Part shown: one piece after another, positions 41,271 to 52,618 of the stretch
Layout: each line of letters begins with the position of its first letter
Numbering within the stretch: position 1 is the stretch's first letter
From: Aulostomus chinensis
Lineage: Eukaryota; Chordata; Actinopteri; Syngnathiformes; Aulostomidae
Direction of reading: 5' to 3'
DNA length: 64,000 nucleotides
Assembly (NCBI GenBank): GCA_037954235.1
Contig: JBBMOA010000001.1
Coordinates: forward strand, 27,729,074-27,793,073
The notes under the pieces: generated by a model
What the model saw: the letters and a program-made list of their open reading frames with translations, nothing else
Databases searched by the model: none
What the model was told of the DNA's origin: nothing
Position numbers and translations under genes: made by a program

Positions 41271-41885
41271 GTCTCAGCTGGAGGTGATGACATCACTGGC
41301 CTCAGTCCTCACCAGTGCTCTGCCTAGCAACAGGGACGATGGAGAGAAACCAGTAGAAGCACTCTGAGAGTTGGAGACAGCAGGAGAGAGACCACGACAG
41401 AGTCACCCATGGGAAACTGTTGGATCCACTCAGGACTGGCTGGACAGACACAGATCAAAGTCAGAATTGAGTCCAGAGAGGTGGAGGCACCTGGAGCCAC
41501 TGGATCAGTTTGATCTTTGAGCAGCACAAAGTAGTTTGACACATGAAGGTCGTCTGGAGAGAAGAGAGGAAGAGAAATCCATCTCCCTTCTCCTCAACGG
41601 ATGAACACAGGAGAGGACGGACATCAGATGGACAGAGAGCGACACTGCTGGACTCTCAGAGCTGTTAAGGCGTCCAGGTGCAGCCAGGAGACAAACAGGG
41701 ACGCTGCTTGAGGACATCATCCAGGAGGCTCTCCATGGTGTGGAGCTGGGGTCTCAGACTGGAAGCTCTGGCTGCTGAGTTGTCCAACCAGCCGTCACAT
41801 CACCTCCTGAGCTCTCAGCCTCCTCTTGACCAGGTTCTGGATGCTGACTCAGCAGGAGACAGGAAAGGAATCAATGTTGAAGGAA
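41271..41885. other. Unassigned stretch
   Basis: No gene recognised. Overlapping frames of 71-106 codons on both strands have no domain. The right end leads into the tRNA-Ala block. Confidence 0.3.
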
Positions 41886-41889
41886 TTCC

Positions 41890-42245
41890 AAAGCGTCCAT
41901 CAACCTGCAGGACAAACTCCTTCACTGTGTGGGAGGTTCAGAGTCCCTGGTTTGATTGCAGCTTTGACCTGAGCAGGTGTTCATCCTCATCTCAGTAACA
42001 GGGGGACACTTTATCACAGCAGTGGACAAACATCAGCATTCATCACCCTGCAGCTCCTCTGATCAACAGAACAAGCTGAAGTATTCTGAGAAGGAGGGCA
42101 TGGATCCCTCTCCCTCTCACATGCTAAGCTAGCACTCCACCATTGGAGCTAAGTCCCTGCTAATGAGCAGCAGATGATGGAGGTTGACCTTCATGCAGGG
42201 TTGGATGACCTTCACCAGTTGGAGCTTCTCTGGTTGACCAACATG
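41890..42245. repeat. tRNA-Ala(AGC) block, copy 3
   Basis: CGTCCATCAACCTGCAGGAC to CTTCTCTGGTTGACCAA matches 12510-12790 on its left side and 31680-31965 on its right side. It bridges the two other copies and shows their original order. Confidence 0.85.
42086..42158 (-). pseudogene. Degenerate tRNA-Ala(AGC)
   Basis: Anticodon loop TTAGCAT is present, but the D arm has GGTGGAGT, the T loop is ATCCATG (shared with the 12710 copy), and the acceptor AGGGACT against CTTCTCA is badly mismatched. Confidence 0.75.
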
Positions 42246-42306
42246 TGGAATCTCTGTCAATACTCTAGTGGTGCTATAAGTGGTGACAATATGGGTTAGT
42301 GACTGG

Positions 42307-42308
<2 letters not shown>

Positions 42309-42371
<63 letters not shown>

Positions 42372-42414
42372 TGTGTCTGTGTGTGTCTGTGTCTGTGTCT
42401 GTGTGTCTGTGTGT
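42309..42414. repeat. (TG)n microsatellite with TCTG interruptions
   Basis: About 60 bases of pure TG, then compound (TCTG)/(TG) to 42414. Confidence 0.95.
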
Positions 42415-42459
42415 TTATATGCAAATCTTTCCATGGAACAACGGTTTTTATTTGAAGCA

Positions 42460-42720
42460 AGAGCCTCCAGATCAAAGAGAGAATTGATGATATGATGTCA
42501 TCAGGGGGCTTTGATAGTGTATTTATTTGTACCTAGAATTCTGTCTTTGATCTCAGGAGGACATGAAAGAAACTCAACTTTAAAAAGTATATGAGAGCAT
42601 TCAGCTTGGTTAGAAAACATTTTGACTGTTCAACAGTAGAGTTTGTTAGAAACAGTTTACAACACTCAGAATTAAATTGAAGACAAAAACCTTCCACACT
42701 TAAATCCTGTCTCTAACTTC
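42460..42720. repeat. Diverged copy of the 37020-37300 segment
   Basis: Shares GCCTCCAGATCAAAG, TCTGTCTTTGATCTCAGGAG and GACATGAAAGAAA with 37050-37190 and 45650-45790, but with many substitutions. Confidence 0.7.
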
Positions 42721-42754
42721 AAACTGGGGATGAACATTTTTATAATCAATCTGT

Positions 42755-42870
42755 CTCTATGTGTTGGCCCTGCCATGGACTGGTGACCTGTCCAGGATAA
42801 ACCCCGCCCCTCACCTGAGGGCTGCTGGGATAGGCTCCACCCCCCACGAACCATTGCAGATCATCAATAA
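42755..42870 (-). repeat. Common teleost interspersed repeat
   Basis: Minus strand: GGGGGTGGAGCCTATCCCAG, GCGGGGTTTATCCTGGACAG, GTCACCAGTCCATG. Confidence 0.7.
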
Positions 42871-43098
42871 CCAAAGCTACTAAGGAGGATTACAGAGTTT
42901 GGGAGTCAGTGACTTAATAGAGTCTAACAAAGGGTTGAACCTGAATGAGACAGTCACCCTTCAACATGGGGCCATGGCAGAGTGAACCAAGAACACTACA
43001 ATGGGGGTGAGAGTGGAGCCATGATGGATTCACAGTTCATCACCTCCACCATCACGTGGACCACCTGATCACCTCTCCCTCAACCTCTAAATAACTCA

Positions 43099-43170
43099 CT
43101 CCCTGACCGGGAATCGAACCCGGGCCGCGGCGGTGAGAGCGCCGAATCCTAGCCACTAGACCATCAGGGA
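43099..43170 (-). tRNA. tRNA-Glu(CTC)
   Basis: 72 nt. TCCCTGA pairs perfectly with TCAGGGA. The D arm is GTCTAGTGGCTAGGA, the anticodon stem CGGCG/CGCCG with loop CTCTCAC (CUC), and the T arm CCGGG-TTCGATT-CCCGG. The discriminator is G where A is usual. This is the best tRNA-Glu in the window. Confidence 0.93.
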
Positions 43171-43786
43171 CCACACTGAGCTCTCCAACAACAGAGACTA
43201 TACACAATGACTCAAGAACACAGGACTCTGTGGTCTCAGCTTGAGATGCAGAGGGTCCACCAAGACCACCAGACACCTCAGCCCCCGAAAGACAGTCCAC
43301 CCCCAGGATCCTGTCCCCCCTCTGCTCCAACTCAGCCCTCCATTCATAACTGACTTTCGCTACGTCCGAACTGCCAAGTACCAACCTACGTCCTCCTGCT
43401 ACGACCTAAACATGGCGGCACCACTCAGACACCCGAGAAGATTGGTGGTGAAGCACGACCTCTGCTGGCAGAGCACAGATACTGCAATTAGGTCGACAGC
43501 ACCAACGAAAGCCCCACCTGCTGGCCTGACTGTGGTACTGCACTCCACTCTGAACAAACCCTTCACTCATTCTCTATTATTAAGCACATTAACGCACCTG
43601 TAAAGGTGTGTTCACATTATATACATATTATATATTTATGCTTGGCCGTTTTTGATGAACTTGGGCGGTACTCTGGTGCAGGGATGAGGTCATGGAGCTG
43701 ATCTGGGAGCAGTCCTGATGTTAAATGCTGTGATGAAGGACAGTGTGGAGGAAAAATGAGTCAAATTTAAATTGTCAACAGTTTAA

Positions 43787-43868
43787 CGTTGTTGGCAGGA
43801 CTCCAACCTGAGCAGGGAGACCCCAATGGATTTCTAGTCCATCGCCTTCACCACTCGGCCACAACGAC
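43787..43868 (-). tRNA. tRNA-Ser(AGA), non-canonical T loop
   Basis: 82 nt, with acceptor GTCGTTG/CAACAAC (one C-A mismatch), anticodon AGA and T loop TTGGAGT. Differs from the 20980 copy only at the last acceptor pair. The T5 stretch is 31 nt downstream. Confidence 0.78.
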
Positions 43869-44075
43869 CACATTCACACACTTTTGTAGGAGACTGAAAT
43901 TCAAAAATTCATCTTAATGTCAGCACAGTCAAATATTTTTTTGTCCTCTCTCAAAGACAAACTATTTGTGTGTGTGTGTTTTTAAAAAGGAAAAAAAGTA
44001 TTTTTTTCAGCAACAGAACTTTAATACAAACACAAAATGAAAAGCAGAACAAGCCAGAACCCAAAATATGGATTT

Positions 44076-44136
44076 ACAGAGGAAGCGTGCTGGGCCCAGA
44101 ACCCAGAGTTGGATGGATCAAAACCATCCTCTGCTA
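44076..44136 (+). pseudogene. 5'-truncated initiator tRNA-Met-like copy (CAG)
   Basis: Same fusion point with the upstream repeat as at 35476. Differs from it by AGAGTTGG instead of AGAGGTGG. Confidence 0.75.
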
Positions 44137-45474
44137 AAAGAAGGGAACAAAATAAACCTGGTTGTTTTGAAATGTGAATCTGTTGAAGAGGGTGGAAATG
44201 GTGAGGGAGTCAGTTGTTCCTTTTGTTTTATGACAGAGACCTCATTGTTAACTAAATCATTTTAATTCTTTACTTGAAGATTCACGCTTTTTCACTCAAA
44301 ATGTTTGACAACTTCCTCCATGCTGGTGCCCCATCACACACAACAGGTGCACTTGTCCTCTTTTCTCCTCTGACCCTCAAACATTCACTGTCTTCCAGTG
44401 AACGTCCAATTGTCCTCTGAAATAAGAGATGAATCTTTCCCTGCTGAGACTCCTGATCTCTGACTGTCACTAGCATGTGCTAGCAGAATACAGCACTCCT
44501 TCTTCATGATCTGTCTTTGTCTCTGACCAGCTCTCCTGCTCTCTTTCCTCCTACCAGTCAAGCAGACATCTGCACCTACTGATCTTGGATCTGCTGCCCG
44601 TTCCTGCCTGGTAAAAGAAGGAACCAGCACCTGGTTCTCCAGGCTGAATGAACTCCAGGACGTTGGCCAGCTGTGTCAGTTGAAACCTTATTTGTCCAAA
44701 TAGAGAAAATATAAGTCTGATTGTTGATGAAAGATGTCATCATGGCTTTGAAACTGTGGTTGGGGACCAGCCAACATGAGCACATTCATGGAAGAATAGC
44801 AGTAAAAACAGGAAGTGTCAGTTAGCAAGTACTCACCAGTCTGTCACTATCATACTTGATTCTAGTGGAACAAAATGGCTGCTGCTGACTGTGCTGCCTG
44901 GTGGAGGATCACTCTTCACCATCCTCTCAGGCCTTGATGGAACCAAAAAGGCCAGTTCCTGGAGAAGATCTTCTAGGGGTCCAGGTTAAAGCGGTGCCCC
45001 AGCTGGCACCAGGCGCTGACCCAGGTCCTGCATGGGAGATACTGTCAGTTCTGTTCTGCCCTGCTCACAACCACAGGCTGGTGTTGAGGCCTGCAGCAAC
45101 CAGGGCCCCAGTCACCAAGAGTATAAAGGCTGGTCATTGTGGCAGTGGGAGGAGTCAAAATGAAGACAGACCAATGTGAGCAGGACGTTACTGGAGAAGT
45201 CAGAAGAACTTGACCATGTTTCCTACAGTACCCAGGAGGCCTGGTAGTTGTTGGGAAGGAAGCTCCAAAAGCAAAGAGCAGACAGCAGGATATCAAAAGA
45301 AAAGATCCAGACACTAAAACTACAAGTAGAAACAAGAAGAAATACTCAAAGCTTTGGAAAGATACTACAAGGTTGGATATACATTATTATATACACTACT
45401 ATTCTCACTGACTCCTAAAGAGGGACAGGAAACATTAGAATGTGGATCAGATCAGCTGATTTCAGTGTTGAGTC

Positions 45475-45590
45475 CATCCCTCCATCCACTTTCTGTTCTT
45501 ATCCTTTAAGGGTCACGGGGGGGGGGGTGATCCCAGGTGACATTGTTCAAGAGGCAGGGTTCACCCTGGACAGGTCACCAGTCCATCAGG
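45475..45590 (+). repeat. Common teleost interspersed repeat
   Basis: CCATCCCTCCATCCACTTTC, GGGTCACGGGGGGGGGGG and CACCCTGGACAGGTCACCAG. Duplicate of 36870-36990. Confidence 0.7.
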
Positions 45591-45959
45591 AGAAATGAGG
45601 TGGTCGGTATCATGCAACCTAAACTAAAACATTAGTCAGATCAAATTCAGATTAAAGCAAGAGTCTCCAGATCAAAGTCAGAATTCCTGACGATGTCATC
45701 AGGGCTTTGACAGTAACTAGAATTCTGTCTTTGATCTCAGGAGGACATGAAAGAAACACAATTGAGGAAAGTAGAGGAGAATATTCAGCTTCATTACAAA
45801 CACTTGAACTGTTGAACAGTAGAATTTGTTTGAAACAGTTTACAACACTGAGTGACAGGATTGAAGAGGGAAGAGTTTTCTGCTTTAAAATTAATTCTAA
45901 CCTAAAAGTCAAGTCAAGTCACCAAATCACAACAGAAGTTATTTCATGACACAGTTTTG

Positions 45960-47490
45960 TCAGAGTTCAATAAAAGGAAATTAAGGGTCATCCAAGTTTT
46001 TTATCTCCTTTCGACAGGCCTCCAGTTTAGTCAGCTGATTTATTTCATGTGGATGCATTGATAAGTACAGCTGTGTGTCGTCAGCATAGCAGGGAAAATT
46101 AATTGAGTGTTTCCTAATAATGTGACCGAGAGGAAGCAGATAAAGGGTGAAGAGGATTGGTCCAAGCTCAGAGCCTTGAGGAACACAATAAGAGACTGCA
46201 GTGGTTTCCGAGGGTTTATCATTAGTCAGTACAAACTGAGATGACCTAGTAAATAGGACCTGAACCAGTTAAGTGCAGTTCCTTTAATGCCAATGACATG
46301 TTCCAGTCTCCGTAGAAGGATATGGTGATCAATGGTATCAAAAGCTGCACTAAGATCTAATAAGACCAGCACAGAGACCAGTCCCTCATCTGATGCTAGT
46401 AGGAGGTCATTGGTAACTCTGACGAGTGCAGTTTCTGTGCTATGATGAATCCTGAACCCTGACTGGAAATCCTCTAATAAGCTGTTGCTATGGAGAAGTC
46501 ACAGAGCTGTTTAGCAACTGCTTTCTCCAGAATTTTGGTGAGAAAAGGAAGATTTGATGTTGGTCTGAAGTTGGCCAAAACTTCTGGATCCAGGGTTGCT
46601 TTTTGAGGAGGGGTCTAATTACTGCCACTTTAAAGGACTGTGGGACGTAACCAGATACTAGACACATTGATCATATCTAAGAGGGAGGTGCTAACGAAGG
46701 GTAGAGAGTCCTTAAGTAGCTTGGTTGGGATGGGGTCTAGAAGACAGGTGGATAGTTTAGAGGAGGAAATTATTGAACTGAGCTCATCAAGGCTCACGGT
46801 ACAAAAACTATCAAGTGTACGTCTGGTCCTCCAGCAGCCTCTAAGGCTTCTGAGGCTATAGGTGCCATGTTGTCAGCTGATGGCAGGAGGAGGTGAATTT
46901 TCTCTCTAATAAGGAGAATTTTGTCATTAAAGAAGTCCATGAAAGAAGAGGAACCTGGGTTGTTCTTGTGTTCCTCTATTAGTGCTGAGTAGTAGGCTGC
47001 TCTCGCCATACGAAGGGCTTTCTTATAGCTTTTAAGGCTGTCTTGCCAGACTAAATGAGACTCCTCCAGTTGGGGCAGCGCCATATTCTCTTGAACTTCT
47101 GGGTTTTTTGTTGAAGCTGTCTGGTTTCTGAATTGTACCAAGGTGCTTGTTTCCTTGGATTTATAGATTTAGTTTTTAGTGGGGCAAATGAGTCCAGAGT
47201 TGATCCTAAGGTGCCTGTTGCTCTATTGATAAAACTATCAATTTGGGAGGGACTAAGGTGGACAACAGTGTCCTCTGTAACAATGGGACACGACACTGAA
47301 TTTAGCACCACTGGAATCGCTTCCTTAAATCCAGGTGTGGCCTGATCAGACAAACATCTGGAAACCACTGTTTTCCTGAGTGGACTGTAGTTGATCAGTC
47401 CAAATTCCAAAGTGATTGATTGGTGGTCTGATAAAAGCGTTCTGTGGAAACACAACCAGATGTTCAGCTTCAGTTCCACATGTTAGGAGG
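45960..47490 (-). mobile_element. L2/Maui-type LINE, 5'-truncated and frame-damaged
   Basis: The minus strand has, in order, the end of the apurinic endonuclease domain (LLSDHQSITLEFGL, 47390-47460), a linker with PWYNSETRQLQQ (about 47130) and WQDSLKSYKKALRMARAAYY (about 47000), RT motifs NFRPTSNLPFLTKILEKAVA (about 46540), LDLSAAFDTIDHH (46327-46361), a VPQGS-like VPQGSELGPILFTLY (about 46160) and the catalytic YADD (46076-46091). Several frameshifts and stops separate these blocks. The N-terminal endonuclease and ORF1 are missing. No host gene remains in this stretch. Confidence 0.85.
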
Positions 47491-48835
47491 AGGTGGAGGT
47501 GTGGTTGTGACAGTGAGGGCGTTCATGGACAGACTGATGGACACCAGTTGAGTCTAGAAGAGAGAGAAATGCAGCACCAGACTGTCGACACTCTTCTGAG
47601 ACCTGCTTCCTGTCTTCAAGCGTCATCAAGACGTCCCAGCCTCAGATTTTCTGATTGGAGACAATGATGACCACAAGTACAACGAAAAAAAGAGCAGACA
47701 AAACAAACGCAAAATCCATCCAAATCCATTGATTGATTGATTGATTGATTGATGCTGCAGTTCTAATGTGGAGTTTCAAACTCAGAGAACAGCTGCCGTA
47801 AAACACAGAAGAGGAAGAAGGATTTTTACCCGGAACTGAGATAAAAATGGAAAAGTTCAAAATAACATGAAAAATGGCAAATTATGTGTTGTTGTTTGTT
47901 GCCTTCAATCATTGCAGGAACAACATGAGATGGAAAAACAAGTCTTTCATCTATTTAAAGTAGAAAGATGTCTGTAGAGAACATCCACTCCAAATAGTCA
48001 AACACAAGGGTGGTGATCAAGTAGAGCCTCTACATGGAAACAAAAGCACTGACAACTTTAAAAGAGAACAGAAAGTTTATGAAAAGACAAGTTTATAAGG
48101 ACATTTAAAGGTGTGTAGACTGCTGTTTACACTTTAATTCAGCTGTAGAAGAAGACCTTCACTGTGAAAACTCATCCTGTGTTACAGCCGCCCCTCCAGG
48201 ACGGTCAGGGACCAACTTCAGTCCTGGTCCTGATACACCGGAAATCCAAGCAATCCCTCCCATAGGAACCATGTATTTGTTAAAGCAGCGCTCGCTGTGT
48301 CTGTGTAGGAGCCGGTACTGAGCGTATACTGCATGTGTACTACTACTAAAGGTACTTCACCGGAGGCTCCAGCTTATGCCACATATTTCTCAAACAGCTG
48401 GATGACATCACTGATATCAGAGACTCCACCCACTCATTTATTTTCACACATCTCAAAGACAATTCAGTGTTTGATCAGGGATCAATACTTCATTATAAAG
48501 ATCAGTACTTGGTGCCAAGTGGATCTTTGATGGTGACCTCAGAGAAATCAGATCAGCCCTCACACCCTCCTGTCCAATGGTGGCTCCATGATTTCAGCTT
48601 CATCCTGTCTCTTTCCTGCTGAGTTTTCCCTTCTGCTTTCAAAAACTCTTTACACCCACAACCCTCAAGTCTGGCCTCCACCACCATGATTAGTTTCAGT
48701 TTCTCCTCAGCTTCAGTCACACAACACAGGATGGACAAAGGAAGTCTCTCTGTTGCGTCGTCTCATCTTTTCCTTTGTTAACTAACTCAGCAAGACTGAT
48801 GTCTCTCAGCTGTGTGTTCTCATCATTGTTCTCCA
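47491..48835. other. Unassigned stretch with (ATTG)n
   Basis: 47726-47752 is a tetranucleotide ATTG repeat. No gene is visible. 48590-48740 (minus) has a 61-codon frame of no recognisable type. Confidence 0.35.
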
Positions 48836-49010
48836 TGTAGACACGTTGTCTACACTGACCATAATCCACTCACCTTCCTTCATTCGTTGCAGTGTCCCAA
48901 CCAGAGACCAGTCAGGTGGTCTCTGTTCCTGCAGTTATACTGCCTGGATATTTACTATGTGAAGGGGACGACAACATGGTGGTGGACGTTTTGTCTCGAG
49001 TTGCCTCTCT
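48836..49010 (+). pseudogene. Ty3/Gypsy retrotransposon RNase H fragment
   Basis: The frame HVVYTDHNPLTFLHSLQCPN, QRPVRWSLFLQLYCLDIYYVKG, then after a one-base shift DDNMVVDVLSR. It matches the C-terminal half of Gypsy RNase H (YTDHNPLTFL.....N.R..RW.L.LQ.....I...KG..N.VADALSR). The polymerase and integrase parts are absent. It lies just downstream of the zinc-finger gene end and may have truncated it. Confidence 0.75.
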
Positions 49011-49150
49011 TCCTCCTCATCCATCGTCTCCTCCTTACACCTCCCTAACACTCACACACAACCACAACCATAGACTTCACTGACAGTGACATCGCTCACT
49101 GAGTTCATCTTTGATGTATCGTTGGTTTAAATAAAGTCATTATTTGGCCT

Positions 49151-50340
49151 TCAACCTACATCTCCCACTCTTGTCTGCTTCAGAGCTGTCAAGACAAGAG
49201 GTTCCACCCCAGTGTGCATTCTCATGTGTCTTTTCAGAGATCCCTTTTCTGAAAATCTTGTGCCACAAACTGAGCATGAGAATGGTTTCTCCCCAGTGTG
49301 TGTTCTCATGTGTCTTATCAGACATGTCTTTTCTGGGAACCTTTTGTCACAAACTGAGCAGGGAAATGGTTTCTCCCCAGTGTGTGTTTTCATGTGTCTC
49401 GTCAGACAAACCTTAACAGAGAATCTTTTGCCACAAACTGAGCAGGGGAATGGTTTCTCCCCAGTGTGTGTTCTCATGTGTAATTCTAGACGTTCCTTAA
49501 CTGAAAATCTTATGCCACAAACTGAGCAGGGGAACGGTTTCTCCCCAGTGTGTTTTCTCATGTGTGTTGTCAGATGTCCCTTCACAGAGAATCTTTTGCC
49601 ACAAACTGAGCAGGGGAATGGTTTCTCCCCACTGTGTGTTCTCATGTGTGTACCTAAACCACTTCTATATCTAAAACCTTTACTGCACTTTGAGCACCTA
49701 AATGGACGCTCATCCTCACTGACTTCTGTCTCAGATTCAGAAGGACCAAAGTTCACGTTCCTGATGATTTCTGATTCTCTTTCAGTCTTTACTTCTTGCT
49801 CTTTTGAGCTGCAATGAGTCACTTCCTGTCCTGGGCTCAGTTTCTGAAGCAAATTCCTCCTTGAGCCAAAGGGTTCCTTGTGCTCAGAGGAGGCCGTGTT
49901 ATCAGGTCTGACCCAATCATCCTCACTGACTTCAGTCTCAGCTTCAGAAGAGTCTGACATCTGGTCTTCAGTCTGGGGTTGTACAAGTGGATCTGGATCT
50001 ACCTTGCTGGCTGGTTCTGGTTCTGGTCCTCCACTCTCTTCTCCATCAGCTTCTGTTTTCAGAGGATGAACTGGGCTGCTGCTCAGAGACTCTTCTTTCA
50101 AGTTCTCCTCAGTTAGACTCTGGTGAAGCTGTGGGAACTGAGGTTTCTCTTCGTCCCCTTCACTCTTCACAGGGAACAGAGTGAAGGGGAACGTGGTGAT
50201 ATCAGCCTCCTCCTGTCCTTGAAGCTGCCCTCCCTCCTCACTGGTCCAGAGCTCCTCCCACTCCTCTTTAATGTGGGGGGGCTCTGGGTCCTGCAGCTCA
50301 GGGGGAACCTCTTCTTTAATCACCAGCAGCTGCTCCACAT
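49151..50340 (-). CDS. C2H2 zinc-finger protein, exon 2 (spacer and six fingers)
   Basis: The exon begins at a clear acceptor (TTTGTGTCCTGCAG then ATGTGGAGCAGC) and its phase joins exon 1 at 52354-52618 to create D-VEQLLVIKEEVPPEL, giving 484 residues. The spacer (about 200 residues) is acidic and rich in Ser/Glu/Pro. Six C-x2-C-x12-H-x3-H fingers follow, joined by TGEKPF linkers. Recognition positions (-1,2,3,6) read YSGT, VGHT, VERL, VVCR, ETCR and EGSR. The last linker is TGVEP and the final residues LVLTALKQTRVGDVG are not zinc-finger-like, so the array ends in foreign sequence. Nuclear DNA-binding regulator by family. The targets are unknown. Confidence 0.85.
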
Positions 50341-51613
50341 CTGCAGGACACAAACAGCAACATCAGAAATCTCTTCATTTGACTCTGAAACAGCGGAGCA
50401 ACAGACAGAAACAGAAATCAACTCAATGAAAAGAGACGTCCTGCTACTGACGACCAGTCAGCAAACTGGGAACAGAAACGCTGGCTTCAGATGCTTGGAT
50501 CAACGTTGTGTCACCCAGGTCAAAGGTCAAAGGTCCCCTCTGCTGAATGGTTTTGTCCATTCATCATCACATCTGCTAGTCAGAATGTTCATTTCTAGAA
50601 TGAGACCCTGTAGGAGAATGAGAGTTCAGTCCCTAGAACCAGAGGGAACCTGTACCGATGCTAAACATGTCAGCCCACCTGCACTCACAGCCAGGGAGGT
50701 GCTGGCCACTGGGAGAAGTGGAATGATTCCCTAATGGCCGGTCCAGCCCAGGCCAACCGGGCAGTGGAGAAAAAAAGGTTGTTTTTAATGGGCTGATATA
50801 ATTTCCAGTCTACAGGATCATCTTTTAACAAGGTAGCACCGTAGCAGCCTCCAGAAGAACGACACAAGGACACCAACATGCACAGCATGCTGGGCCAGCC
50901 TGTCACACACGCCTCAGTTAGCAGGAGTTAGCAACACAGTGTGAATGTCCCCTCAGCTTGGTCTTGTCTTGGTTCAGTCCAATGGTAACATGCTTCTGAT
51001 GCCTGTCAATGGGAGTGTTCTTAACATTGACCACTGACAGTGACTCACACCTCAGGTTCCAGCCCTGGAGTGATGATTCCTGAGATCCACTGATGCGTCA
51101 GGTCTTTGTTTCTTTCACTTCATGATCCTCATGGACCCATCAAAAAATAACACAACACAAAAAACACCTACACAGGAAATACTTAGCTCTCTGGCACACA
51201 TAACGTCTGGGCCAATATTAATATTAATATTTATATATAAAAAAGAATAAATGGCACACAAACAAGCAACCGGCGGCGCTCCCACGCCCCGGGTGCCTCC
51301 CTGGATTTTAACTACATTCTAGTCATCCACACCATCACATCTACACTCCCACGCACAACACACACCCTGCACCCATGTTGGGATGGGGGGGCAGCTGGGG
51401 CGGGGAGTGGGTCCATTGCTGCCCCTTTTGCTAACTGCACCAGCGCGGGCCTGGGGGCCTGGGGGGGGTTCCTGGGGCTCCCTGTGTTCAGGGGGTTTCT
51501 GGGTGCCCTGGTGGTTTGGTCCTGACCTGCCTGCTATCCTGGACTGGGGGTGTGATGTTCTGGTCCCCCACATCAGCTACAGTCAGCTACCCACAGCATC
51601 CAAGACAAACCGT

Positions 51614-51653
<40 letters not shown>

Positions 51654-52353
51654 CACACCTGGTCTCAAAATACACGCCTCTCTGGCTACAAAGACAGGTC
51701 AGTGAGAGTTTTTCTCGACTGATAACTTCTGTTGTTCTGTGTTGTAGAACTGTAATACTCTGAGAAGAAATACCTGCTGGCTCTACTCTCTCTCTCTCTC
51801 TCTGGTCTATTTTTATAGTTCGTCTCTTGGTGACCAGTAGAATTTCAGATCGAATCCTCGATAAATCTCTGTTGTTATTGTTGTTACTGTTTTTGTTTGT
51901 TTGTTTTTCTCCTATTGTTGCCCCCCCCCTTGTCCTCCCTGTCCTGTCCCTGCTCTCTCTTCCTGTCCTCTCCTGAGTCTCAGTCTGGTAGCTTCATCAA
52001 TGAACCAACACATTCCTAATAAAGTTCAACACAGATGGTGATAGGAGGAGTTTATCAGGTTCCTCCGTAGCAGAGTAGAACTGCTTCAGTCCAACAAGGC
52101 ACCAGGAACATGGATGCTGCTGCTGAACAGGACAGGGTAAAAACTACAAAAGAAGGCTGGACAACAATCCACAGAAAAACTAGTTTACCCTTTGATTTTG
52201 ACCTTTGAATTTTTACATTTTACCTTTCAGACGTTCACACACAACCCGGAAATGGCTTTTTACACCTAAAATCCCCTAAAATGCTCTCTGAGGGCCTCTG
52301 CAGCTCCACTTCCTGGCTGAATTCGGGGCCCAGCAGGTGCCTGCGGGACTCAC
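50341..52353 (-). other. Intron of the zinc-finger gene with a G-rich repeat
   Basis: Bounded by GTGAGT at the donor (52348-52353) and TGCAG at the acceptor. 51140-52030 contains a G-rich segment (GGGGGGGCAGCTGGGGCGGGG near 51386), an AC tract and a T-rich segment ending AATAAAGTTC, which look like one interspersed element. I cannot name it. Confidence 0.6.
51616..51658. repeat. (AC)n microsatellite
   Basis: Forty-three bases with one GC interruption. Confidence 0.95.
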
Positions 52354-52618
52354 CTGCTCTGTCCAGCCTGACTCGGGGCTTCACCACGGCATCGAGCAGC
52401 AACCTCTGCCGGCGGTTCTCCCGCTCGTACTCCGCCACGGTTTCCTCCAGCAGAGCCACGATCTGCTCCGCGGCCGCCGCCAGCCGCTCGGTGAGCAGCG
52501 CTCTCAGCACCGGGACTCCAGCCGCTGAGTCTCCTTCTCCCAGCTGCAGCAGGAAGTCTTCAGCGGCGGCGAGGATCCGCTCCTGGACCGACACCCGCAG
52601 CAGCTGCGCGGCGCACAT
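52354..52618 (-). CDS. C2H2 zinc-finger protein, exon 1 (N-terminal helical domain)
   Basis: ATG at 52618 opens MCAAQLLRVSVQERILAAAE, DFLLQLGEGDSAAG, ... AEYERENRRQRLLLDAVVKP. The exon ends GACAGAGCAG before donor GTGAGT, leaving one base (G) that joins AT of exon 2 to make Asp. The 88 residues are predicted helical, with a coiled-coil-like EQIVALLEETVAEYERENRR segment. This leader is typical of percomorph zinc-finger genes and presumably mediates protein contacts. It is not a KRAB box. Confidence 0.85.

Larger units (their letters stand above)
42890..43970. repeat. Segmental duplication, partner 20880-21890 (inverted)
   Basis: Contains, on the minus strand, tRNA-Ser(AGA) then tRNA-Glu(CTC). 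The tRNA-Glu half also matches 11820-12300 and 54940-55370. Confidence 0.9.
43995..45920. repeat. Segmental duplication, partner 35395-37310 (direct)
   Basis: Same content as the partner. The right edge ends at AAAAGTCAAGTCAAGTCA in both copies, after which the sequences differ. Confidence 0.92.

Noticed and set aside
49212..49817. 201-codon plus-strand frame opposite the zinc fingers (and the 171-codon frame at 56537-57052)
   Set aside because: Antisense of the finger repeats with the expected regular period.
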